Shown here in pieces: positions 14,108-20,513 of a stretch of DNA of 22,945 bases. The notes beneath the pieces are model-generated. The model saw only the letters and a program-made list of their open reading frames with translations, did no database searches and had not been told where the DNA came from. A program made the translations under genes and the position numbers. This DNA is from Oscillospiraceae bacterium (GTDB lineage: Bacteria > Bacillota > Clostridia > Oscillospirales > Ruminococcaceae). Positions within the stretch are counted from its first letter, which is position 1. Each line of letters opens with the position of its first letter. The stretch is taken from NCBI GenBank assembly GCA_900757485.1, contig CAAEOA010000064.1:1-22945 (forward strand), in the 5' to 3' direction.

Positions 14108-15517
14108 TTACCACCATCGTTCCACGAGCTGTTGCTCAGTAGGCTGTACTACATCAGGACGCAAGCCGTTTAAATATTTGCACGCCTCGCTCAAAATTTC
14201 GCCGAAATGACCGTAAGCACCTGCTACATGGTGAATATACGGTCCTTCTACCAAGCGATGCTCCCATTTTTTCCAATTATCTGTTTCTATCCACACGTAA
14301 CTACCCAAGTTCATCGGACCGTCAGTGGTTTTTACTTCGCCGATCAACAGACGATAGTCTCCGTGATCTCCATCAAAACGAGCTACTGTAATATCTCCGC
14401 TCTTGAGTTCCCAATTCACGACGCCGTAGTTCTTGTCTGACATATAAGGGTTGCCGCCGACACTCATTAAAGCAGCATCTTTGGCTAAGGACGGTGGGAA
14501 ATTTCCGCAATGCCACAACAATTCCGCGTTATCGTTTTGCGGATGGCGTACCGTAATATCCGCGAAGAACGGTACAGCATCCTGCCCGGCAGCCGCTTTA
14601 ACCATAATAGCCGTTACAGCGCCGCATAAGTCGGTCTCACAAACCACAGGGATTCCCTCATCAGTCAGTAATGCATTTGATAAACAAGGCATAATTCCGG
14701 TATCCGTTTGCAGCGCGCTCCAGCATTGAATTGCAATAGCACCGCAACCGTAAAAATCAGCAAAGCGCTTCATTGCGACCTTCAAAGCGGAGGATTTCTG
14801 AATGTCCTCTATATTGCCAACTTTGTCATATGAACTGATTTTATCCATCGTAGCCCGATATTCCGCGTCATTTTCTGCTATCACGCGTTTCATTTCAGCA
14901 ACTACATCTGTAATAGCAACCGGATAAACATGAACATTGAATCGCTCCAGCAACTCATTTTCATTGCAAATCACACTGGCAAATGGCTCCGGACGAGTAT
15001 CAATCTGCAGAATACGCAAATTCGTCACTGCATTGACCACCTGTGCTACCCGTAGGAATCTGATGAAACCTTCATGGAATTCCAAACTGTCTACCGGAGT
15101 ATTCGTCAGATAGGTAAAAGGAACATTGTGGCGCCGCAACACCTTGCCGGTAGCAAATAGACCGCATTGGGAATCACGGGAACGGACGCCGGCTGCATCG
15201 GGAGCATCATCACGGGGTCCCCAAAGCAACACTGGCTTGCCAACTGCCAGCGCCACTTGAGATACCAACATTTCTGATCCAAAGTTGCAATGCGGGAAAA
15301 ACATGGCATCGACCTTTTCATTCCGAAACCGATCAATAATCGCCTCCAAATCGTGCCGATCGCACAGCAATTCTTCAGCATTCAGTCCTTTCAGATCGAT
15401 TAAGTCAATATCATATTTCGTAAGACTCTGCTGAATCAACAGACGAAACCGTTGCGCTTCTTCCTTACTGAAACAGTCTCGGCGTGTCGGACAAAAACCT
15501 AATTTAAATTTTTTCAT
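14108..15517 (-). CDS. L-fucose/L-arabinose isomerase family protein
   Basis: A 469-residue cytoplasmic protein with the fucose/arabinose isomerase architecture. There are two N-terminal Rossmann-like domains (KVDAMFFPHCNFGSE at 68-82, KPVLLWGPRDD at 94-104) and a C-terminal catalytic/substrate domain. Candidate metal and substrate residues are Glu294 in VVCETDLCGAV, His336 in LLWHCGN and His429/430 in YIHHVAGAYGHFGE, by analogy with the Glu-Asp/Glu-His set of AraA and FucI; I could not align them formally. Family members interconvert aldoses and ketoses, but many of this clade have unknown substrates. AAAGGAGCAG precedes the ATG. It follows the 3-epimerase gene by 16 bases. Together they suggest aldose to ketose and then C3 epimerisation, or the reverse; this is inference. 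Confidence 0.85.
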   Translation of the reverse strand: MKKFKLGFCPTRRDCFSKEEAQRFRLLIQQSLTKYDIDLIDLKGLNAEELLCDRHDLEAIIDRFRNEKVDAMFFPHCNFGSEMLVSQVALAVGKPVLLWGPRDDAPDAAGVRSRDSQCGLFATGKVLRRHNVPFTYLTNTPVDSLEFHEGFIRFLRVAQVVNAVTNLRILQIDTRPEPFASVICNENELLERFNVHVYPVAITDVVAEMKRVIAENDAEYRATMDKISSYDKVGNIEDIQKSSALKVAMKRFADFYGCGAIAIQCWSALQTDTGIMPCLSNALLTDEGIPVVCETDLCGAVTAIMVKAAAGQDAVPFFADITVRHPQNDNAELLWHCGNFPPSLAKDAALMSVGGNPYMSDKNYGVVNWELKSGDITVARFDGDHGDYRLLIGEVKTTDGPMNLGSYVWIETDNWKKWEHRLVEGPYIHHVAGAYGHFGEILSEACKYLNGLRPDVVQPTEQQLVERWW

Positions 15518-15533
15518 TGTCTGCTCCTTTGCG

Positions 15534-16412
15534 TTACATTCTGTATTTAGTCATCATCTTTCGCTCGAAATCCAACATAAATTTCAGTTCGCCGTCCAGT
15601 GTTTCTTCAGTTGGATTGGGTATAAGATTCTTCCAGACGCAAATATCACGACCGACTTCTCCCCCCGCCATTATAAATGGCTCCGCAACTATTCGTCCCC
15701 GATAACCGACATCAGCCAATGCCGAGAATATTTCATCCCAGTTCAAGTGGCCCCGTCCACAGACCGAACGATTATTTTCACCTACGTGGAATCCCACCAG
15801 TTTATCTCCTGCAAGATGAATCGCGTCTCGTATACTGAACTCTTCGATGTTCATATGGTAAGTGTCCAGCAAGATACCGACGTTTTTGCTGTCGACCATG
15901 GAAACGTATTTAACTGCATCTGCCGCTGTATTTATCACGACTCCTTCAAAACGATTCACTGCCTCAACTGCATATTGAATTCCCAAATCATCTGCAACTC
16001 TCGCCAGTTCTTTCATTGCACCGGCACTGTTCTCCATACGCTTATCTTTGTTGATATCACCCGCCGGTACGCCCCATCCGGCATAGGAAACGCCGGAAAT
16101 CAGTTTGCCTTCCTGCACAGCAACTTTCTTCATAATATCAGACAAATACTGCACACCTGCGATACGAACATATTTATCGTCGGAGGAAATGTCATAGGTC
16201 TTATCTAAACCGAGACTGTAAGTCAGCTCAATGTTCACTTCATCGGCCGCTTTCTTAATATCGCGCAGTTCCTCATCCGGAATATTCAGCAGTGGTTGCG
16301 CTTGAAATTCCAGCACATCAAAGCCCAGCGATGCGGCTTTTTTAATATACTTGTAATAATCCGCATCCCACCTGTTGCACCAAAAGTTCATAAAAATACC
16401 AAGTTTATTCAT
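15534..16412 (-). CDS. D-psicose/D-tagatose 3-epimerase family enzyme
   Basis: A 292-residue TIM-barrel epimerase that moves the C3 configuration of free ketohexoses (for example D-allulose and D-fructose) using a divalent metal. Catalytic positions match the well-studied family members in both identity and number. These are Glu150 in QYAVEAVNRFEG, Asp183 in GILLDTYHMNIEE, His209 in GFHVGENNR, Arg215 and Glu244 in VAEPFIMAGG, the last followed by the usual metal-loop glycines. Family length is about 290, so it is complete. The N-terminus (GIFMNFWCNRWDADYYKYIK) is slightly different from characterised enzymes near the substrate pocket, so the preferred ketose could differ. GGGAG precedes the ATG. 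It follows the glycosidase lipoprotein gene by 96 bases. Confidence 0.9.
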   Translation of the reverse strand: MNKLGIFMNFWCNRWDADYYKYIKKAASLGFDVLEFQAQPLLNIPDEELRDIKKAADEVNIELTYSLGLDKTYDISSDDKYVRIAGVQYLSDIMKKVAVQEGKLISGVSYAGWGVPAGDINKDKRMENSAGAMKELARVADDLGIQYAVEAVNRFEGVVINTAADAVKYVSMVDSKNVGILLDTYHMNIEEFSIRDAIHLAGDKLVGFHVGENNRSVCGRGHLNWDEIFSALADVGYRGRIVAEPFIMAGGEVGRDICVWKNLIPNPTEETLDGELKFMLDFERKMMTKYRM

Positions 16413-16508
16413 AAGTCATTACTCCCTCTCTTGTTTTAGCTGTACTGACTGCCTTGCTTTGGGTATCATCTTTATCGCACAGTCAAATTTCCGGCTGCGC
16501 ACGACAAA
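16413..16508 (-). other. 96-base gap with possible intra-operon hairpin
   Basis: This is the longest gap inside the operon. On the minus strand TGCGCAG and CTGTGCG can form a 7-bp stem with wobble pairs around a 12-base loop just after the lipoprotein stop codon. No T-run follows, so it is more likely an mRNA-processing or partial read-through point than a terminator. The remainder contains the ribosome binding site of the epimerase gene. Confidence 0.3.
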
Positions 16509-17684
16509 TTATTGATTGGTCGAAAACACATTTAACACCGGCTTTGCTGTTCCATCGGAGCGGAGCAATCCCCATGAACTCTCCATCGGGCAATTCGTAT
16601 CACCACATTCCCAGCAGGGACCGGTTTTGTCGATATTGGAAAACCAACACCACCCAATGACTTCTTTATGTTGTTTGAAAATCTTCAAGCACGCTCGGGC
16701 ATATTCTGCTTGGGTTTCCTCGTTACGCAGGTGGTTATCCCATTCACAAGAAAAACGTTTATCACGACATACTGCATTGTTATACGCCAAACCGGTAGAA
16801 TCATTCTGTCGTTTGTTATCCTCATACACATAGGATGAATAGGAAAATTCCGTAATCATAATCGGAACACCGGTCATGTTATAATAAGTATCAATATAAT
16901 CGTCCCATGATTCCGCGCCGCCCTCTACCAAAGTACCGAAATAGGAATCTAATCCTAAATAATCCAATGCCGAATTTTCACCATACAACATTGGAATCAA
17001 TCGCATTGCACGATTTTTATCTGCAGACGCAAAAATATTGACGCCACAATAAGCACTCGGATTTCCTGATTTTAAGCCTTCGGCACAGGTAGTTATATAT
17101 TTTTGGATTTGCTCAAACGTCATCGGTCCGGTAAAAACGGTCAGATTCGGCTCATTAGATACGATCCAGCAATTGGTATATTCCTTCAAGTCCTTAGCTA
17201 TATACTCTGTACCATTCCGTAACACTTTATAAAAATACGCATCATCGTAATCTTCAAATACATTGGGCAAATAAGACATCCATTCTACCTTTCCGGTCGA
17301 GGAATTATATGCATTCCCACCGGGAGTAAAAGATTGACACACCGGCTCTAGTCCCACGTTGTAAATCATCTTCACTGCGCGCTTAGCAGTCATATAATTG
17401 GTAGTCAATGTACCATCACTAGCAAATGGATACGGAATATGTACTTTAATGAAAGTGATTCCAGACTCTTTCAGCAGCTTCAAAGACTCCTCAGAAAGAG
17501 AATCTAACTGAGTCACCGCAGCACCACATCCGTTTTTCATTAATTCCACCGCCGTAATCTCTTCGGTATTTTTGCTGGAGCTTGAATTGACGTCCTTATA
17601 TTTTTGGCAGCCGTTCAAAGCGACAAGGATTTCCAACATAGTAGCCAAGGCAAAAAACCGGAGCAAATACCTCTTTATTATCAT
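16509..17684 (-). CDS. Lipoprotein glycosidase, clan GH-A TIM barrel, family not assigned
   Basis: A 391-residue secreted lipoprotein: signal peptide (MIIKRYLLRFFALATMLEIL) with lipobox L-N-G-Cys26, then a Ser/Asn-rich spacer. The rest is a barrel with the clan-A retaining pair. The acid/base Glu178 is in CWIVSNEPN and the nucleophile Glu279 in VPIMITEFSYSS. Further barrel strands are TFIKVHIPYPF (77-87), LEPVCQSF (112-119), YLGLDSYFG (242-250) and VIGWCWFSN. It resembles GH5/GH39/GH53-like enzymes in pattern only. Near the C-terminus five cysteines cluster (CWFSN, then GPCWECGDTNCP), which may form disulfides or a metal site. As the first gene behind the operon promoter it would cut glycan at the cell surface for the binding protein. 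GGAGAG precedes the ATG. Confidence 0.8.
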   Translation of the reverse strand: MIIKRYLLRFFALATMLEILVALNGCQKYKDVNSSSSKNTEEITAVELMKNGCGAAVTQLDSLSEESLKLLKESGITFIKVHIPYPFASDGTLTTNYMTAKRAVKMIYNVGLEPVCQSFTPGGNAYNSSTGKVEWMSYLPNVFEDYDDAYFYKVLRNGTEYIAKDLKEYTNCWIVSNEPNLTVFTGPMTFEQIQKYITTCAEGLKSGNPSAYCGVNIFASADKNRAMRLIPMLYGENSALDYLGLDSYFGTLVEGGAESWDDYIDTYYNMTGVPIMITEFSYSSYVYEDNKRQNDSTGLAYNNAVCRDKRFSCEWDNHLRNEETQAEYARACLKIFKQHKEVIGWCWFSNIDKTGPCWECGDTNCPMESSWGLLRSDGTAKPVLNVFSTNQ

Positions 17685-17723
17685 AGTTTACTCTCCATTC
17701 ATTTAACATTTATCACTTGTTTT

Positions 17724-17752
17724 ATTATAACAATCCCCTATTTTGGTGACAA
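17724..17752 (-). promoter_or_regulatory. Operon promoter TTGTCA-17-TATAAT
   Basis: On the minus strand, TTGTCA (17747-17752) and a perfect TATAAT (17724-17729) are 17 bases apart. The predicted start site is ~30 bases upstream of the ATG at 17684. Tight gene spacing suggests that all ten minus-strand genes down to 6229 are read from here. Confidence 0.8.
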
Positions 17753-17802
17753 GACAAAATATCTATTAAAACTAAAAATAACTACTATGTCGTTCAATTC
17801 TT

Positions 17803-17831
17803 TTGACAATTTAAATAATTTTTAATATACT
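17803..17831 (+). promoter_or_regulatory. Regulator promoter TTGACA-17-TATACT
   Basis: A perfect -35 TTGACA (17803-17808) and -10 TATACT (17826-17831) are spaced by 17 bases and lie ~35 bases before the regulator ATG at 17866, which has GAGG as ribosome binding site. Confidence 0.8.
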
Positions 17832-17865
17832 ATAAAAGTGATTAAAATGATTTATCGAGGTAATT

Positions 17866-19464
17866 ATGATGATTATTATTTTGGAACAAGATAGTGAACA
17901 AATTTCCGACACTTTAAAAAGCATGTCAAAACAGCATGCTCTTCTTGCCACCAAAAAGCCTGAAGATTTCCATAATGCACTTCTTGCCCACCAACCCGAT
18001 GCCGTAGTGGTATCAATTGAAATACTGAATAAATCTCCGTTCGGATGGTCTGAGTTGTTGCTTATTGATCGCCTTACTACCGAGATCATTCTGACAGGTG
18101 ATGCGGCTGCCTTGGCAGAATTAGAAACCCATGTAGATGACTCTGTTTCTCTGGTGGAGTATCCTATGGATCCCCAAAAAATGAGCCGCTTAATTCTGCA
18201 AAAAATAGAAAGCAAAAAGTTTACAGAAAAACAATATTCCGTTATGCGTACTGAAACAAACTATTCTCGCCTGCGCGACCATTTCTTCAACAATTTGTTA
18301 GAGGGTCACAATCTTCCGAACGATATTACTTCACTCATGAGTTTTTTGAAGCTGACTTCTGAAACCGCTAAGTATTACTTAGTTTTTGTGCTTTCTTTTG
18401 CCCCGGTTTCTAATTATTCACCCCGCTACGATATTTGGGAAATGGCTATCCGAGTGAAATCTATCACACATCAGGAAATTTCAAAAATTGCTATCAATCG
18501 TTCCTGCGTTCGTGAACAGAACCAGATTGCTTTCTTACTGCTTATCGAAGAACCGGGAGATTCTTTCAAATATAAATTAGAACAAACATTGGAAATTGTA
18601 AAGAAACAAGTATTAAAAGAATGCAAGCAAAGTATCTCTGTCGGCATCGGTCTTGCCAGCAATATTATTTCCGACATTTCTTATAGTTATCAGCAAGCGT
18701 GCGATGCTTTAGGCCAAGGAAACTTTTTTGGAAAAAGCTTTTTATGTTTCTTTAGCGATCTGTGGTTGCGGAGTTCCCGTCGCCTTCAATTTTCCCAACA
18801 AGCCAAAGAGCAAATCCGTGCCCACCTTTATCGCAACGATTTTGAGAAAATGGATCTTTTGATCGAAAAAGAGTTTCAAAACATTGGTTCTCTCGGCTTG
18901 GCATCCAAAGAAAATATTCTATCCTTGCAAATCGACCTCACGGTTTTTCTGATGGATATTTCTAATCGGATGTCTATTATTGCAGAACGTCCGCAAATTT
19001 ATTCCAGTATACTAAATGATTTTCTAAAATCAGGTAGTCTGACGGAAATGGAAATTGTTGTAAAAAAGACTCTGCGAGACATGTCCAACACTTCCAACGC
19101 AACACAAGAAAAACGCACTATCCGAATTGTTCAAGATGCTCAAAAAATGATTGTTGAACGAATAAATGAGCCAGTCAATGTGCAATTACTGGCGCAATAT
19201 ATTCACATAAGTCCAAACTATCTTAGCGCCGTTTTCAAAGAAGAAACCGGTATGCGCCTGTCTAAGTATATTAATAGTATTAAATTACAGAAAGCTGCTA
19301 CTCTTCTGTTGGAAACCAATAACTCGATTGCTCAAATTACTGAAGCAGTAGGATACGACAATGCAAATTATTTTTCTCAGTTATTCAAAAAGCAATACGG
19401 CATGAAACCTTCCGAATACCGACGATTTCATGAACAAGAAAGTGATACAAACATTCCTGAATAG
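17866..19464 (+). CDS. AraC-family regulator with degenerate receiver domain (YesN-like)
   Basis: A 532-residue cytoplasmic regulator. Residues 1-115 have the fold pattern of a response-regulator receiver but lack its chemistry. The acidic pair is replaced by Glu7-Gln8, the phospho-acceptor Asp position is Ser50 (in PDAVVVSIEI), and the conserved K-P lysine is Tyr99. Residues ~165-300 form a CdaR/GGDEF-like middle segment (SVGIGLASNIISDISYSYQQ, then ACDAL). Residues ~425-521 are the AraC double helix-turn-helix (NVQLLAQYIHISPNYLSAVF and the closing NYFSQLFKKQYGMKPSEYRR). YesN-type proteins control adjacent sugar ABC operons. Divergent placement against the operon start makes it the likely activator. 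With an unphosphorylatable receiver, it probably senses a sugar or another signal directly; no sensor kinase is in the window. Confidence 0.9.
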   Translation: MMIIILEQDSEQISDTLKSMSKQHALLATKKPEDFHNALLAHQPDAVVVSIEILNKSPFGWSELLLIDRLTTEIILTGDAAALAELETHVDDSVSLVEYPMDPQKMSRLILQKIESKKFTEKQYSVMRTETNYSRLRDHFFNNLLEGHNLPNDITSLMSFLKLTSETAKYYLVFVLSFAPVSNYSPRYDIWEMAIRVKSITHQEISKIAINRSCVREQNQIAFLLLIEEPGDSFKYKLEQTLEIVKKQVLKECKQSISVGIGLASNIISDISYSYQQACDALGQGNFFGKSFLCFFSDLWLRSSRRLQFSQQAKEQIRAHLYRNDFEKMDLLIEKEFQNIGSLGLASKENILSLQIDLTVFLMDISNRMSIIAERPQIYSSILNDFLKSGSLTEMEIVVKKTLRDMSNTSNATQEKRTIRIVQDAQKMIVERINEPVNVQLLAQYIHISPNYLSAVFKEETGMRLSKYINSIKLQKAATLLLETNNSIAQITEAVGYDNANYFSQLFKKQYGMKPSEYRRFHEQESDTNIPE

Positions 19465-19680
19465 GTACTTGGAACACTCAGCTTGCCCAATATCTGCGGA
19501 TAAGTTACATGCTCTATTAACCATATACTCCGTTTATAACTTAATATTATAGGTTTTGCCCGTTTTTTCAAAGTATTTTTCTTAAAGTATCTGCTTTCCT
19601 AATTCAGTAGACACAGCCATTTGCTTACCTAAAAAACTAAATGTCCCTGTCACGTTCATATATTTATCTGATATTCCCAC
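19465..19680. other. Degenerate non-coding stretch after the regulator
   Basis: No gene is supported. The minus strand continues the recombinase relic frame past its stop with further interrupted frames (stops near 19590 and 19555), so it may be more decayed element DNA. An AT-rich imperfect palindrome around 19535-19555 is too weak to call a terminator for the regulator gene. Confidence 0.4.
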
Positions 19681-19878
19681 TCAAGCAGACAAGAATTGTT
19701 GATAGTTTAAGTTGAACACAATATCAAGCACATATCCTTTGGAAACATTAATTTCCTTGATCAACTGACAAACAATCATTTTCTTTTCCATTGTAGCCGT
19801 TTCATATTCTTCTGCCCAACTGTTGAATTAGTCGTAGTAATAATCCAACTTTTTCATTGAGTCCTGTTGGTTGTTTAG
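19681..19878 (-). pseudogene. C-terminal relic of a large serine recombinase
   Basis: The minus strand reads LNNQQDSMKKLDYYYD, an in-frame TAA, FNSWAEEYETATMEKKMIVC, QLIKEINVSKGY and VLDIVFNLNYQQFLSA, then TGA at 19681. I recognise this as the C-terminal tail of Clostridia serine recombinases, where the pattern is DYYD-F-x-SWA-E-(F/Y)-(D/E)-x-A followed by KKMI-CQLI-x-x-(I/V)-x-V-x-x-GY. The TAA sits where the family usually has a polar residue before Phe, so CAA to TAA is likely. Only ~65 of the expected 500-plus residues remain. The catalytic N-terminal domain and zinc region are gone, so it cannot act. Confidence 0.7.
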
Positions 19879-19953
19879 TCTGCTTCTTCTACAGAAAAAT
19901 AGATTGTTACCTGACAGTTTCCAATTTCCTGTTTTGGCAAAAAATATACTCGA

Positions 19954-20082
19954 TCAATGTTGTTTAGATTTGTGAAGCCCTCCCTGTCCATCTTTAAAAG
20001 ATAGATACTATCCGTTTTCAGTTGTATATATTGTATATGGGTTACCCTTATCTTTTCGCCTTTTTGGATGATTGGCATCCAT
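19954..20082 (-). pseudogene. 5' relic of a mobile-element sigma factor (copy B)
   Basis: From the ATG at 20082, preceded by GGAGGG, the frame reads MDANHPKRRKDKGNPYTIYT, TENG, then TAG (20008-20010), and continues in the same frame as YLSFKDGQGGLH before another stop at 19954. The start and the YxSFKDGQG block are the usual first ~35 residues of the small sigma-70-like family found on Clostridia integrative elements. Regions 2 and 4, needed for function, are absent. The recombinase relic follows within 80 bases, so an internal deletion of the element is likely. Confidence 0.7.
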
Positions 20083-20094
20083 ATTTTTTCCCTC

Positions 20095-20132
20095 CAATCA
20101 ATCGTTTTTGAATATTTCAAAACGATTGATTG
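20095..20132 (-). promoter_or_regulatory. Inverted repeat over the ribosome binding site of the sigma relic (copy B)
   Basis: CAATCAATCGTTTT (20095-20108) and AAAACGATTGATTG (20119-20132) form a 14-bp perfect inverted repeat. It abuts the GGAGGG site of the relic that starts at 20082. The arms keep the sequence seen in copy A while the loop differs. Confidence 0.55.
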
Positions 20133-20183
20133 AGGCGGATTACGGCAATGCGGAATTGTTCTGTATTTATTGCAGAACAAAGC

Positions 20184-20235
20184 AAAACAGGCATCCAGTT
20201 TGAGAAAACTCTCTAGCTGAATGCCTGTTTTTGTT
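20184..20235 (+). terminator. Hairpin inside repeat copy B
   Basis: AAAACAGGCATCCAG (20184-20198) pairs with CTGAATGCCTGTTTT (20217-20231), with one C/A mismatch, and is followed by further T residues on the plus strand (CTGTTTTTG). Compared with copy A, one pair has changed from G-C to A-T on both sides of the stem. It works best as a plus-strand terminator. Confidence 0.6.
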
Positions 20236-20306
20236 ACTGTAATTATGGTATGTAAAACAGCTTTTTTATCTTTACCTACATGAAAAGGTTATCGGGAATT
20301 TTATTA

Positions 20307-20474
20307 TTACAGTGAAAAATCACATCCAGTAAATACACTGTAACAATCAGGCTTTTTACTGTTAAAATTCCAACTGTCCCCATTCGCTGTCACATCCTCG
20401 TATGTTTTTAAACCTATTTGTGCCTTTCTTTCGTAGACTTTGTTTGCTTTACCCCTATTTAGTATAGAGCTATA
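20307..20474 (-). pseudogene. Unidentified 55-codon coding-like remnant, partly inside repeat copy B
   Basis: A frame with no start codon runs from 20474 to TAA at 20307, with NRGKANKVYERKAQIGLKTY then EDVTANGDSWNFNSKKP. Its last ~30 codons are shared with copy A; the first ~25 are outside the repeat and look protein-like. I do not recognise the protein. It also lies over an 8-bp inverted repeat TTACAGTG/CACTGTAA (20307-20314 and 20336-20343). Confidence 0.25.
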
Positions 20475-20513
20475 TTATTCTACCTGCACACTTGTATTAT
20501 AGTAATCGAAAGT

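Larger units (their letters stand above)
17685..17865. promoter_or_regulatory. Divergent promoter region between catabolic operon and its regulator
   Basis: The 181 bases hold two outward-facing consensus promoters (17724-17752 minus, 17803-17831 plus), about 50 bases apart. The stretch between them (17753-17802) is AT-rich and a natural place for AraC-type regulator binding, but I found no clear pair of repeats to name as an operator. Confidence 0.6.
20002..20398. repeat. Direct repeat copy B (~390 bp), partner of 4495-4886
   Basis: It has the same order and orientation as copy A: sigma start (20008-20082), inverted repeat (20095-20132), divergent AT stretch, hairpin (20184-20231), conserved tail ending in CACATCCT at 20398. 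The copies together bracket ~15.1 kb that holds the CAP pseudogene, the tRNA fragment, the catabolic operon and its regulator. Confidence 0.8.

Noticed and set aside
13693..14142. A 149-codon plus-strand frame over the solute-binding protein start
   Set aside because: It is antisense to a lipoprotein with a clear signal peptide and AGGAGG site; the translation has no recognisable pattern.
19875..20180. A 101-codon minus-strand frame across the sigma relic
   Set aside because: It is out of frame with the recognisable MDANHPKRRKDK start and has a poor initiation context; it runs through the inverted repeat.
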